From Micrasema longulum (Eukaryota > Arthropoda > Insecta > Trichoptera > Brachycentridae), in assembly GCA_022494885.1 (NCBI GenBank), contig JAGVSM010000216.1, positions 1-64,000 on the forward strand: a stretch of DNA of 64,000 nt, in the 5' to 3' direction. Below are positions 31,692 to 42,254 of the stretch, piece after piece. The position numbers and the translations under genes were made by a program. The notes under the pieces are model-generated. The model was not told the DNA's origin. It worked only from the letters and a program-made list of their open reading frames with translations, and made no database searches. The number at the start of each line of letters is the position of its first letter. Within the stretch, counting starts at the first letter, position 1.

Positions 31692-31925
31692 TGATTTATT
31701 TATTTATTTTAACACTTTATATACATATACAGTTTATTATGCCTTAAGGCAATTTCTTTCTACCTACCCAAACTGTTCAGTTTGAGAAAATTACAAGTAC
31801 ATGGACATATTGAATCTTACAATTTTAGACAAAAATTAAAAACAAAGATTAAGATAATAAAAATTAACACTGTACTATGAAGAGAGAAAAGGGGATGGGA
31901 AGGAAAGAAGAAGGATAAAGGAAAA
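31692..31925 (-). repeat. LINE B 3' UTR, minus orientation
   Basis: The minus strand matches 40411-40615: pyrimidine run, TGTACTTGTAATTTTCTCAA, AAGAAATTGCCTTAAGGCA (hairpin) and a TAAAATAAATAAATAA tail. Its coding part resumes at 33012, so an insertion of about 1.1 kb separates the two. Confidence 0.75.
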
Positions 31926-32027
31926 GTTTAATATATGTATATATATATATATATATTTGGATAATTTATATAGCGCCGTTTTTGTGAAAATCACCTCAAG
32001 GGCGCTGTACAATAAATAAATATCCCA

Positions 32028-32405
32028 TCACGTCTTGCAGCGACAGAGCGCATGGACGGTTGGGATTCTTGTTCCTCGTCTCCAATTATGATATACAGGA
32101 GCTAGATAACAGCACACCTTGCAGCTACAGAGCGCATAGACAATAAGAAGTCTAGCCCCTATTTACATTTTCCTTTTTTTTTTTGACAATAAAATTTAGA
32201 GATTTAGTGATATTTAAAAAAATACACAAAAAACAAATTTATAAAAATAGAAGATTACAACAAGTCTTGCAGCTACTAAGCGCATGGACGGTTGGAATTC
32301 TAGACCTCAATTACTAAATTTGGATATTTGATAGTTGATAACATTTACCTATTGAAACTAGATTACTAATCTTCTAGCAGCTATAAAGTGTATGACGAGT
32401 AAAAT
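32028..32405. repeat. Four diverged direct repeats of about 40 bp
   Basis: Near 32033, 32119, 32265 and 32371 the pattern CTTGCAGC(T/G)AC with GAGCGCATGGACGGTTGG and (A/G)ATTCT(A/T)G recurs at spacings of about 85-145 bp. The last copy is the most changed. Confidence 0.65.
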
Positions 32406-32869
32406 TCTGGCAACTAAAAATTATCAAAATATACAAAAACAAACATTGAGCATAAAAGTAAATTTGTAAAGTATTCGTGCTAAAAAGTAAACAATTAAAA
32501 ACTGAACAGATAAAGCATTTCAACACTATGAATAACATAACAGATAAAAATATCCGAAGGGTAGCTTTCGTAGATTTTGGGTAGTCACTAGTCACTGTCG
32601 CAGTGTCGCACATGTGCAAAAACATGTTGTTTGCTAAATTCCTAGAAGATGGTCCGGTCCACGTGTAGTTGCCGGAGGGGGAAAGAAGCCTATTGTTCCA
32701 ACGACTTTGTATCCATTTCAGTTTATATTATTTCCCGCTCAATTTCGTGTATTTTTTACATTATTATTTGACAAACGTGTGTATGAGAGCGGTTTGAGGT
32801 GAGGTGAAGTTTTTAGATAGTGACATTTCAATCTTGACTTAAAAATAAATAAATTATGATTTCATAATT

Positions 32870-33011
32870 AACCTTACATATAATTGCTTTTTAATATGGA
32901 AACTTCACTGGTCTATTAGAATTAAGTCTAATTGTGTAAAATATTAAACTTTGTAACTGTACTGTATGTTTCCTGAATAAAAGAAAATAAAAAAAAAGAA
33001 AAAAAAAAGAA
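32870..33011 (+). repeat. LINE 3' end, family D, copy 2
   Basis: ATGGAAACTTCACTGGTCTA, AAGTCTAATTGTGTAAAATA and TTTCCTGAATAAAAG, then AAAATAAAAAAAAAG. This is a second uninterrupted site for the insertion seen at 48668. Confidence 0.72.
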
Positions 33012-33420
33012 GGGGCGTCTCTAACATTAGTGGGTAAATTATTCTACAATCGAGCGGCTACTACTGTGAAAAGGAGGCAAGCAAATTAGAGCGATGACAG
33101 GGTATTAAAAGGGTTCTCTCGTTACTAGAACGAAGAGATAGTCCGTGTTGTGAAAGAGGTTGGATGAGCTCTCTCAGATAAACAGGCGAAGTGGGATTAT
33201 TTAAAATATTGTGAAGAAGTGATAGAATGTGAATGTTTCTTCTATGCCTGATACTGAGCCAGTGTAGTTGCGTGCGATACTCGGTTATGTGGTCAAATTT
33301 GCGAAGATCAAAGATATAACGTATACAAATATTCTGCAATCGTTCTAACTTATCAAGTAATTCAGAGTTGGCATCTGGATAACATACATCCGCATAGTCA
33401 ATTGTTCGCTTAATTTAGAA
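33012..33420 (-). pseudogene. LINE B reverse transcriptase C-terminus, minus copy
   Basis: Reading downward: IDYADVCYPDANSELLDKLE, RLQNICIRYIFDLRKFDHIT, LHWLSIRHRRNIHILSLLHN and LRSSNERTLLIPCHRSNLLA. Near 33061 the frame breaks where copy 39932-40411 goes on with SSFTVVAARLWNNLPTNVRD. The broken end adjoins the nested insertion at 33011. It is about 80% similar to the plus copy by eye. It is 5' truncated, so the catalytic domain is absent. Confidence 0.78.
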
Positions 33421-33780
33421 AAAAACGGACGTAAAAAATGTACATAAAAGATCATCTTTCTTCTAGATTTTGAAATGGTTCTTTCTTCCTTCGCTCGGAA
33501 TTGATTCAACTCCATTGAGATATCCTAAATGTTGGAAATATTAATCCTTTAGTTAGTTAAACTTCATTTGAGCATAAAGAATCCGCGATGCGCGCGCATT
33601 GCAAATAATCGCGTTCGTTTGTTTATTTTTACTAACCTGTTGCGACGGTGCGGGTCAAGGGGCGGCGAGGAGGGGCACTGGGAAAGGGGGAGATGACGCG
33701 CACGCACACATACACACAATTGATGCAATTATTGCTATCTACATTTATTTTTATTAGCGTGCTAATTTTATTAGGTTAGC
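33421..33780. other. No gene; short GC-rich stretch
   Basis: 33640-33710 is unusually G-rich (GGGGCGGCGAGGAGGGGCAC) and ends in a CACACA run. No feature was recognised. Confidence 0.4.
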
Positions 33781-33784
33781 GTGA

Positions 33785-33865
33785 TGTTGACAGGTTGCGA
33801 TCCAGTGGGTAATGTTGCGGACTTCAAATGAGAAGGTCCGAGGTTCGGACCCCACTAGTGGCGTC
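33785..33865 (+). repeat. tRNA-like SINE head, isolated
   Basis: CGATCCAGTGGGTAATGTTG resembles an A box region, and AGGTCCGAGGTTCGGACCCC a T arm with B box. Pairing across the acceptor ends is not convincing. I call a tRNA-derived relic. Confidence 0.45.
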
Positions 33866-34039
33866 TTTTACACACTGTGTAACATTCGCGATTCTGCTTA
33901 TGTATACCTTTGTTTGATTTTTGTATTTATCACATTGTATATTATGGTTAATAAACATTTATTTTTATTCTTATCATGTTTGAACATTTATTTTTCTTCC
34001 AACATTTGATTTTGAAGAAATACGCACAAATAAATATTT

Positions 34040-34755
34040 TGCCTCGATAAAACCATAAGTTCTAAATATTGTTGATTTAATCAACGGCTCTAAGAAGAAA
34101 CATAAAAAATGCGTTGTCTAGTTCGAGATGTGGGTGAAATAATTAAATCAGATGAATCTTACCGCACCAATAAAGGTTTCAGCTCGTTGACTACTCAAAA
34201 ATCAACATTTTAAAAACAAGCATGTTCGGTGCTTATTTAATTTTTTTTACTGGCTAATAGACCAACAAACTTAAATTTATCTTTATGTATCATGTTATCA
34301 ACTCTATAATTTTTTTAAGTTTTGTAGTTTTAAAATTTACTGCGCACGTGACGTCACAAGTTTTCGTTGGAGAGTTGGCTTCCCGAAAACCGAAAATCTA
34401 TTAAAACACTCTATCATTGGCTTATCCAAGTAAACTTGAGTCCTAGTTCAAAGTAGTTCTTTTTGCTAAAACCATTTTTATTAATCTTTTTAAACGTTTT
34501 CGAGAAACTCCGCCATACCAATTTCTACTCTCATTTCTACCGCGGGTATGAAATATTTTTTTATATCCTATTTCCCGTTGTACTGACCTTCTTTATTGAA
34601 CAAAATATGGAGGTTCAAACTAGACTCAATCGTGAATGTTACGCAGCACGTAAGTAGCCCAACCAAAGAAAGGTCATAAGTCATGTAACTGCTTAGATAC
34701 ATATGTTTACTTTTCTAAAATGTTTTCAATCTGGTTTCAATCCTTTGAAATAGAT
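34040..34755 (+). repeat. Family A element split by repeat C
   Basis: Left part: AAATATTGTTGATTTAATCA, GCGTTGTCTAG, AATAAAGGTTTCAGCTCGTT. Right part (34605-34755): TATGGAGGTTCAAACTAGAC, CGTGAATGTTACGCAGCACG, AAGGTCATAAGTCATGTAAC. The two are parts of one family A body in the right order, separated by 34255-34600. Confidence 0.65.
34255..34600 (+). repeat. Unclassified repeat C, copy 2, with TGACGTCA
   Basis: CGCACGTGACGTCACAAGTT, TCAAAGTAGTTCTTTTTGCT, GAGAAACTCCGCC and CTATTTCCCGTTGTACTGAC follow copy 1 (30400-30775) in order. Confidence 0.6.
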
Positions 34756-34864
34756 TGGTTCGCAGCAAACCTCTGCATCTTCTCTTCCACTGGTATGTCC
34801 TATGCGTCCCTTTTTTGGTATTCATATGTCCAAGGTTACCCTCTGTAGTTTGGAAGTTTTTGAA

Positions 34865-35125
34865 GGCTGGAGTCCCTACTCCACTTGAAGTTTGACAGAA
34901 TAAACGAGGTTAGTGTTTAATGCGTATTTATTGCACGTTGAATAAGATACGACACTCTGTTGTGGAGCGCGAGAGTAATGACCATGAAGAGTTGACCTGA
35001 GCTAAAACTGATTTGCTGCACGACTGAGTTGACTTGCTTGGGCTGAATGTTTGGGCTGACTGGACGCTATCATACCTTGCGGTCTCTTTATAGGCCACGT
35101 TCCTTTGTTATTCATTCTTCCATGG
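34865..35125 (-). repeat. LTR-like segment, minus orientation
   Basis: On the minus strand: AAAGGAACGTGGCC, TATAAAG (35086-35092), AGAGACCGC, about 100 bp later CATTACTCTCGCGCTCCACA, and AATAAA (34927-34932). A TATA box and a polyadenylation signal about 160 bp apart fit an LTR. A partial relative is at 50262-50455 in plus orientation. No gag-pol coding was found beside either. Confidence 0.5.
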
Positions 35126-35640
35126 TGAGAATGAAGTCAATGTACCGAAGAACGCTGCTGTTATGTAGACATACGTTTTATGTGCAATATTGTTAATCTT
35201 GCAGAATACGTTGTATTGTATTCAATATAAAATGATGGCTTGCTTCATCGGCCGTTACTCGATATTCCAGGTGAAATTGCACGAGCGTATGTCATTGATT
35301 ATTGGACTATGACCCCCACAATTCCTCCAGCCATTCTCCATTACCTCATGGGGGAGACCCTTGTAACGCACTGTGTCCAATCCATCTAGCACCTCTTTCA
35401 GAGATGGTCTTAAGCAGGTGCCATTCATCTTCGATTTAACTTTCGCAGAATTTTCTATAGAACATAACATTATGCAGTCATCAATAGACTTCACTCTCTA
35501 GGCAATGAATACCAGGACGTTGGCGACTCATTTTACATGAAATTCAGTACATATAAAACGGCTCTTCTCGTGTATTTCATTGGTTCTAGGTAACTATTTG
35601 TTACTATTGTTACGAATTGTTTAAATTTCTTTATTAGTGT
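35126..35640. other. No recognisable feature; 79-codon minus ORF
   Basis: The minus frame 35255-35494 contains a run PHEVMENGWRNCGG but no domain I recognise. It could be part of the element that owns the adjacent LTR-like segment, but that is a guess. Confidence 0.35.
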
Positions 35641-36078
35641 TTTTTATCCTTTTTTCGTTTCTTTTCTTGAATTAATTTATAAGTAAAAAATATTTCTCTT
35701 CGTCATTTTTTTTTACATCATTTTATATTTTTATACATAAATAAATACTATTTACCTAAGTACTAGTTTTAAATAATAATACATGTATTTTTTTATTTGA
35801 TGTTATTCAAAATTGTTTTTTTAGTTTTTTTTTAACTGGTTCAAAGTATTTCTAATACCAAATTTTTTTTATCGATAATTCTATGACTGGTAATATTTTA
35901 TTCTTTTCTTTTAGTTAATCATTTTTAGACTTTCTTAATTTGTTAATTAATAATACTATTTTAAATGCTCTGTATTACTTATAATTATGCTTACATTTAT
36001 GCATATTTAATTGTATTTGTAACTAATATGTAAAAGGCACTAAGTGCCGTTTTTTTCAGTAAAATAAAATAAAAGCAT
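35641..36078 (+). repeat. LINE 3' end with AAAGGCACTAAGTGCCG hairpin
   Basis: T-rich 3' UTR, then the perfect stem-loop GGCACTAAGTGCC near 36036 and an AAAATAAAATAAAA tail. Confidence 0.65.
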
Positions 36079-36530
36079 CTTGTATATTATATGACTAGTA
36101 TAAGTACGTAATTTGAAATTTTGAATCTCACATAATTCGAATTCATTAAAATTATAAAGAAGTTGCTTTTGCTAATGCTATTGTAAGTAGTGTATTAATT
36201 CATATACTGCTGCTATTTTCCATCACCAAAACAAACTCTCTCACACACAGATAACGTTTCTGGAGCATGCAACGTTTTGCTGACAGAAGCAAAGATGCAC
36301 AGATTAGCAAACTATTATGGTGGATGCCGTATTATTATCGCTCTGTAATTAGATATTTATTAACAAGATGATAATGCGATGATATGCATAAGATAAATTA
36401 GAGAGAAACATGAAGATGCACTCCACACGTCAATCAAGGTGTCACAGACCGAAACAAGATTTTCAGTCGAAACCGAATTTTGGCTTCGTTTTAACTTTGG
36501 TCGAGATCAAAACATATTAAAATTGAATTG
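36079..36530. other. No recognisable feature
   Basis: No motif or repeat partner noticed. Confidence 0.4.
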
Positions 36531-36534
36531 AAGA

Positions 36535-36718
36535 ATAAAAGTGAATTGAAGAATTATGGATGTTTAAACATAGGCGAAATTGTGAATGTTGCACACTGTG
36601 TAAAGTGGCCACTTAAACTAGCCAACGACAGGTCATAAGCCCTGTAAATGCCTTGACTTCCATATTCCCTTATTTGAGGTATTCTCCATCCCTGTTGTGA
36701 TTTGTTTATATTAAAATA
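36535..36718 (+). repeat. Family A element, copy, 5' part missing
   Basis: ATTATGGATGTTTAAACATA, AATGTTGCACACTGTGTAAA, GCCAACGACAGGTCATAAGC and CCATCCCTGTTGTGATT. Confidence 0.72.
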
Positions 36719-36831
36719 AGTTTAAATCATTCCAGAACCCTCAAAATTAGGCGTTTTTATTGTTAAACCTTACGATTTCGTTTAAAAAAATGAACAACAA
36801 AATACACAATGAAATCATGGGTGTAAATTAA

Positions 36832-37075
36832 ATTTATTATTTATTTATTTACTTATTTATTATTTCACGTTTTACATAAAACTTTTTTAAAAAAAATGAA
36901 TACCTCACTAGGCACAACCAGTGTCGAGGCATTCATTTACATGATTCAATATATTTTACTTATAGTGTATAATATATATATATATATTAAAACATATATA
37001 AAATACATTAAAAATATTACATATTCACATGTATATAATGGTGAGGGAAAAAATAAATAAATAAAGAAATGGATT
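36832..37075 (-). repeat. LINE 3' end, minus orientation
   Basis: On the minus strand ATGCCTCGACACTGGTTGTG with CCTAGTGAGG can form a stem-loop (CCTC/GAGG) next to the AATAAATAAATAATAAA tail. Confidence 0.5.
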
Positions 37076-37084
37076 GTTGTTATG

Positions 37085-37380
37085 TTGGACGTAGGTAAAA
37101 CAAATTACAACAGGGACGGAGAACACTGTCATTGGCTGGTTTGAGTGGCAAATTTACGCACTGTGTAACATTCACCATTTTGCCTTTGTTTAAACATCCA
37201 TATTTCTTCAATTCTTCCATTTGTTGATTTTAGTGAAGTTAAAGAGCTGAAACCTTTATTGTTGCGAAGAGATTATTCTGATCGAATTAATTCACATTTT
37301 GAGCAACGCCTGAAAACAATTTTTTATTTTTTACACGTCTTCTTAGACCAGTTGGTTTTATTATAATATTTTTAGTATTT
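37085..37380 (-). repeat. Family A element, minus copy 1
   Basis: TACAACAGGGACGGAGAACA, TTTACGCACTGTGTAACATT, GAGCTGAAACCTTTATTGTT and GAGCAACGCCTGAAAACAAT: the inverted body in full. Confidence 0.75.
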
Positions 37381-37574
37381 ATACGTATAACTTTTATACA
37401 GTTCTTTAATATACATAATTATTAAATAAAGAAATTATAAAAATATAAAAATTAAAGATCTTAGAACTACTAACGATTGTCATCAAATCACACAATCCGT
37501 CTAGTTCTTATTTTTAATGTTAGAAATAATTATCTAAATGGATAACAATCTAATTGTATTAAAAAAATTAACAG

Positions 37575-37895
37575 GGATGGAAATTACCTTCAAGAAGGGA
37601 ATATGGAATCCTAAGCATTTACAGGACTAATAACCTGTCATTAGCTGGTTAAAGTGGCCACTTTACACACTGTGTAACATTAAAAATTTTGCCTATGTTT
37701 GAACATCCATATTTCTTACATTCTTCCATTTGTTGATTTTAGTGAAGGCAAAGAGCTGAAACCTTTATTGTTGCGAAGAGAGTAATCTGATTGAATTAAT
37801 TCACATACTAGGCAACGCCTGAAAACAATTTTCCAATTTTTAAACTTCTTCTTGGACCAGTTGGTTTTATTACAATATTTGAGTTTGTCTATGTT
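37575..37895 (-). repeat. Family A element, minus copy 2
   Basis: ACAGGGATGGAAATTACCTT, GGACTAATAACCTGTCATTA, TTTACACACTGTGTAACATT, AAACCTTTATTGTTGCGAAG and a right end with TATTACAATATTTGAGTTTG. Confidence 0.75.
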
Positions 37896-38114
37896 TTAGT
37901 TTTCAAGAGTTTTAATTTATATTTCAGTAAATACAGGCAGAAAAACATTAAAAAATCAGCGTCATTTAGAGTGGTAATTTATTATTGAAAAACATAAACA
38001 TAAACACAAAAATATTTTAGTTTGTAGATTAAAGTCTTGAAATTGAGACGTATTTCAGCTCTCCCGAACATTTTTGAAAATTACAGATGGTCCCTTCTGC
38101 CATCTGACTACCGA

Positions 38115-38408
38115 TCTATATTCCTTCAATTCTTTCATCTGTTGATGTTTGTGAAGTTAAAGAATCGAAGGAATATAGATGTTCAAATATGGGCAGAATG
38201 GTGAATGTTACACAGTGTGAAAAGTGGCCACTTTAACCAGACATTAACAGGTCATAAGCCCTGTAGATGCCTAGATTTCTATATTACCTTATCTTAAATG
38301 TTCTTCATCTCTGTTGTAATATGTTAATATAAACAGCTCCCCAGGGAGTTGAATCCAATCCTTATCTACAAAAATTCGGACGAACTCGAAATATTGTTAA
38401 TATAATTG
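38115..38408. repeat. Family A element, inverted-duplicated copy
   Basis: The left 45 bp (TATATTCCTTCAATTCTTTC, GATGTTTGTGAAGTTAAAGA) are in minus orientation. From 38162 the plus body follows (GAAGGAATATAGATGTTCAA, GGTGAATGTTACACAGTGTG, AACAGCTCCCCAGGGAGTTG, AACTCGAAATATTGTTAAT). Confidence 0.7.
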
Positions 38409-38489
38409 TTATACAAAGTATCAGAGTTTTCATTATTTACCGAATAAGTATTTATCGAACCTATCAATTTTGATCACTTGCGTCTGGAG

Positions 38490-38670
38490 TATTTAAAGAT
38501 TCAGGTCAAGGATTTCACAGGAATAGAATCCACGACCGCAAGGATGTTAGATGAACGCACCAACCACTAAACTACAAGCAGGACTTTCTCCGACAGATTT
38601 TCTTTTTCAACATTTTGACCAGAGAGTAGTCATGGATTCTGGTTTTATTTCAAGAGAGAAGTGTAATACT
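38490..38670 (-). repeat. Composite SINE (module F + tRNA-like head), minus copy
   Basis: On the minus strand GAAATAAAACCAGAATCCAT (module F, 38650) precedes CTTGTAGTTTAGTGGTTGGT (head) and GGATTCTATTCCTGTG (B box). Confidence 0.55.
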
Positions 38671-39010
38671 GGCTAGATAATTAAGTCCATAAGTAAATGA
38701 TTCATAACTCAATTAAACGAATCGCTTATAAGGAATATAATGAACATATTTGATAAGGTCAAAAGTATTATAATATGTTGTGACGTAGTGTGCGCAATGT
38801 GTACACTATAAGAGACATAGAAGAATGCAGGTCGGTAATGCAGAAGATGACCTCGTGCATTTACCGACGCGACAGTGCACTCTGTTCATACCAGTACCTA
38901 CTTTATGATATTATTTATGATTAGCATTGTGAATTAGTAATGAAATATAATTAGCATTAGCACGAATATTTTTCCTTTATTTTTTAATTAAACCAACACA
39001 ATTCTTCTTC
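38671..39010. other. No recognisable feature
   Basis: Contains a local palindrome-like stretch TGACGTAGTGTGCGCAATGT but no annotated family. Confidence 0.35.
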
Positions 39011-39014
39011 GTTT

Positions 39015-39300
39015 ACCTTATTTATTTATTTAACTTTTTGTAGATAATGTTATTTGTACATTGGCGGGCTTCAATTTCTTCCAACCAACCAATAAAATAA
39101 AAGTTTTATTTTTATAATTCAAGTTACAGAACATATTCAATAGAAAATAAAGATTAAAAAGCTAAAGATATATAAAAATACAAATAAACGTATTCGTTTA
39201 TAAATAACCTTTAATCATAACTATTACTCAATGTGAAAAAGGAAAAAAGAGGAAAAAAGAAAGGAGGAGAGATTAAGGAAGAGAAAAGAGATGTTTCTAC
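39015..39300 (-). repeat. 3' UTR of the 22-kb LINE family, minus copy
   Basis: On the minus strand it matches 22916-23190: pyrimidine runs, TTGAATATGTTCTGTAACTT, GGTTGGTTGGAAGAAATTG, the CCGCCAATGTACAAATAACA block and a TAAATAAATAAATAA tail. The small GCCATTTGGC hairpin has been lost here. No coding part is attached. Confidence 0.72.
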
Positions 39301-39364
39301 AGACGGCTCCTTGACGTTACAGATGATCGTCTTTTAAACGTACTCGTATTTGTTTTATTACAAT

Positions 39365-39705
39365 ATTTGAGTTTGTCCAAATTTGCGTAGACAAAAGACG
39401 AGATTTCACCCCCTCATTAAGATTAACAAATTACAACAGGGATGGAAAATACCTTAAAGAAGGGAATATGGACGTCCACATTTCCGCAACTCTTCCACAA
39501 ACTTCACAAACATCAACAGATGAAATAATTGAAGGAAATTAGATGTTCAAATATGGGCAAAATAGTGAATGTTACACAGTATGATGTAATGTGGCCACTT
39601 AAACCAGCCAATGACAGGTCATGAGCCCTGTAAATGCCTAGACTTCCATGTTCTCTTCTGTAAGGTATTTTCCATCCCTGTTGTAATTCGTTAATATTTG
39701 TTAAA
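39365..39705. repeat. Family A element, foldback copy
   Basis: The left third is in minus order (ACAATATTTGAGTTTGTCCA, TACAACAGGGATGGAAAATA, AGGGAATATGGACGTCCACA) and the rest in plus order (AACATCAACAGATGAAATAA, GTGAATGTTACACAGTATGA, GACAGGTCATGAGCCCTGTA, TCCATCCCTGTTGTAATTCG). It shows the long terminal inversion of the family clearly. Confidence 0.72.
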
Positions 39706-39895
39706 CTTAATTTAATTCACAAAAAAAAACGAATATTTAAAAATCTGTACTAATTTTACTGTATTTACATCCATACTTATTATAACATTATTTTTTAGTA
39801 TTTTACACTTATATTAATCATAATTCAACTGTTCTTTTATATGTGAACTCATATTAGCTTCAGTATATTTACTATTTATAAAATATAAGCAAACA
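39706..39895. other. No recognisable feature
   Basis: AT-rich spacer. Confidence 0.4.
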
Positions 39896-39899
39896 TTAG

Positions 39900-40411
39900 T
39901 CCAGAGCTTACTTCTTCCACTTCTCGACTGCGTGGATGTTTGTTATTCAGATGCTCACTCTAAATTGCTTGATAAGTTAGAGCGATTGCAGAATATTTGT
40001 ATTCGTTATATCTTTAATCTTCGCAAATGTGACCACATAACCGAATATCGCACGCACCTACACTGGCTCAGTAGCAGGCATACAAGAAACATTCACATTC
40101 TATCACTTCTTCACAATATTTTAAATAACCCCACTTCGCCTGTTTATCTGAGAGAACTCTTCCAACCTCTATCACAACACGAACTATCTCTTCGTTCTAG
40201 TGACGAGAGAATCTTTTTAATACCCTTTCATCGCTCTAATTTTCTTGTCTCCTCTTTCACAGTAGTAGCTGCTCGATTGTGGAATAATCTACCCACTAAT
40301 GTTAGAGACGCCCCTTCTTTAGTCAATATTGAAATGTCACTGTCATCTAAATATTCAAGTTGTAACTTTATTCTTCTTATTTTCTTCCCATCCCCTCTCC
40401 TCTCTTCATAG
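39900..40411 (+). pseudogene. LINE B reverse transcriptase C-terminus, plus copy
   Basis: The frame 39932-40411 reads LLDKLERLQNICIRYIFNLR, HLHWLSSRHTRNIHILSLLH, NPTSPVYLRELFQPLSQHEL, LRSSDERIFLIPFHRSNFLV and SSFTVVAARLWNNLPTNVRD. It ends in a frame that drifts off the family pattern after SLVNIEMSLSS. The 'A..LWN.LP...R' block is the standard end of these ORFs. The copy is 5' truncated within the region behind the catalytic domain. It is a sister of 33012-33420 and a more distant relative of 22268-22915. Confidence 0.8.
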
Positions 40412-40615
40412 TAAAGTGTTAATTTTTTATGTATTTTTATTTTTTTAATCTGCGTTTTCAATTTTTGTTTAAGATTTAGTATGTCAATGTACTTGTAATT
40501 TTCTCAAACTAAATGGGTTTTGGTAGGTGGGAAGAAATTGCTTTAAGGCAATATGCCCGCCTCTATATGTACTTAAATCTTATATGTATATTAAATGTTA
40601 AAAATAAATAAACAA
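40412..40615 (+). repeat. LINE B 3' UTR with terminal hairpin
   Basis: TGTACTTGTAATTTTCTCAA, GGTAGGTGGGAAGAAATTGC, the stem-loop TTGCTTTAAGGCAA, ATGCCCGCC and a TTAAAAATAAATAAAC tail. Confidence 0.75.
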
Positions 40616-41240
40616 CTGCTTTCGGCGCCTGCCAAAAGTGACTGTTAGATAGAACTATAAAAAAAAGGTGGCCATTGAAGACCTTTTTGAGCGGGGGAAA
40701 CTGAGTATCTGGCGAATGAAACTTTACAAGTCCTTAAAACTTATAGTTGAGAATGTAATTAAAAATATCATTTCACATGCTATGTTATTTTTTGATGCAT
40801 GCTAATAATAAAAAAAATAGCATACATTTTTATCTCTGCAACATACGCACTGGGTGACACTACTTTACCCGCTACCCGTCCTCTTCTCACTTATGAAGGA
40901 AAATGAAACAAGACACAACTAAAATAATAATATAGTATCCAAGTACATGAGACCAAGGTGTCTTGTCACGTAAGCCACCTATAATGAGATGAGAATCGGA
41001 TTATCTTATTTCAAAATGGTTTCATTTACTTCCGTTGAAGGTTAAATTCATTTCGTTTTAGTGGTTTAAGTAAGTATTCAAGATGAATCATGTTATCAAA
41101 AACTGACATATTTCCTTTCATTTTATATTTTGATTATAATAATTTGACATATGACAGTAGTTATGTCAATGCACAAGAAGCACGCGTGCAGAAGAAAGGA
41201 TGAGATTTTCATTTCGGTGAAGAAAATCTAAGAAAGAGCA
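40616..41240. other. No recognisable feature
   Basis: No motif or repeat partner noticed. Confidence 0.4.
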
Positions 41241-41242
41241 TT

Positions 41243-41605
41243 TATTTTATTTTATCAACATAAACGGCACATCTGCCTTTTACAAAAATTTATAATACTA
41301 ACATCTTATTTATTTTATTTTATTAAAATAAACGGCACTTAGTGCCTTTTTACATATTTTTTGCATACAATAAAATATATACATGTACGTGAAATAAGTA
41401 AAATTAAAACAAATTATTACTAAACAGCTATTTAAAAATTGAGAAATCAAAAAAAAAAGAGACATGGCTTAAAAATAATTTTACTAGTTGTAAAAATACT
41501 TGAAAAATTTAATATTTGGTTATGGAATTATTTTGAAACTGTAAAAAAAAATAAAAACATATTTGGCCAAATATATTTTTTTTTAATGTACGTATTATGG
41601 TGTTA
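41243..41605 (-). repeat. Two LINE 3' ends in a row, minus orientation
   Basis: Nearest the left, AAAAGGCAGATGTGCCGTTT (inverted) resembles 30830. About 65 bp on, AAAAAGGCACTAAGTGCCGT (inverted) is the inverted form of the ending at 36036. The second insertion appears to have landed in the first. AT-rich 3' UTR follows. Confidence 0.62.
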
Positions 41606-41611
41606 AGACAT

Positions 41612-41700
41612 TGCAACAGAGATGAAGAACATTTCCGAAAATGGAATATAGTAATTTTAGCATTTATAGGGCTTTGGGCCTGTTATTGGATAGTTCACTA
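41612..41700 (-). repeat. Family A fragment, minus
   Basis: TTGCAACAGAGATGAAGAAC, GAATATAGTAATTTTAGCAT, TTATAGGGCTTTGGGCCTGT. Confidence 0.6.
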
Positions 41701-41773
41701 TTAATAATAATAATAATTTTTGACAATTTTTACAGCGCCGTTTTCGTGAGTAATCTCTTCAAGGACGCTGTAT
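41701..41773 (-). repeat. Very short LINE 3' end, minus
   Basis: ACAGCGCCGTTTTCGTGAGT with CAAGGACGCTGTA (inverted hairpin ending) and an ATAATAATAAT tail. The same ending is at 31960-32010. Confidence 0.6.
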
Positions 41774-41774
41774 A

Positions 41775-41970
41775 TTATCATCATCATTCTCTTTCCGCAC
41801 CTAATGGTTCATAAGGCACTGCATTGGTACACCAATCGCAGCATATCTTGATCATTTTTGTGACATGGAGGTAAGGTGATCAATTTTACGCTTAAGGTAC
41901 CAGTCCAAGGATTATAAAATATTCTAGTGTGAAAACCCCTTTTAAATTAATATTTCATATCAACCATTAG
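41775..41970 (-). repeat. SINE1, 5'-truncated copy
   Basis: TCATCATCATTCTCTTTCCG, CTGCATTGGTACACCAATCG, GGTACCAGTCCAAGGATTAT and CATATCAACCAT. It stops just where the tRNA-like B box would start. Confidence 0.75.
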
Positions 41971-42254
41971 GCTAAATAAAAAACAAAAAATAAGATCAAT
42001 CTACAGGCTAACTCTTAATAACTATGTACCTACAGAAAAAAAATACAAATCATGTAATACACACATTATGTTTGTACCTCTTAAAATTACATCTAAAAAG
42101 AGCACTTTTCAAGACCGGAAACGATTTAAAAAATAAACAAGTTTTTATTTTTTTCCTGAAAAGCGATTCTGTTGTACAATTTCAAACTTCTGGATGTAAA
42201 GTATTCCACGCCAAAAGTCCAGCTATTGCAAAAGCCCTATCGCCAAATTTGGAA
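41971..42254. other. No recognisable feature; 78-codon plus ORF
   Basis: Frame 42024-42260 has a Lys-rich start and no recognisable domain. Confidence 0.35.

Larger units (their letters stand above)
31926..33011. mobile_element. Nested insertion splitting LINE B
   Basis: Contents from left: an AT dinucleotide run, an inverted LINE end (AGCGCCGTTTTTGTGAAAAT with AAGGGCGCTGTA, also at 41716-41772), four diverged copies of a CTTGCAGCTACAGAGCGCAT block, featureless sequence with an 83-codon minus frame, and a family D LINE 3' end in plus orientation that finishes in an A-rich tail against the LINE B break. It may be more than one event. Confidence 0.65.
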
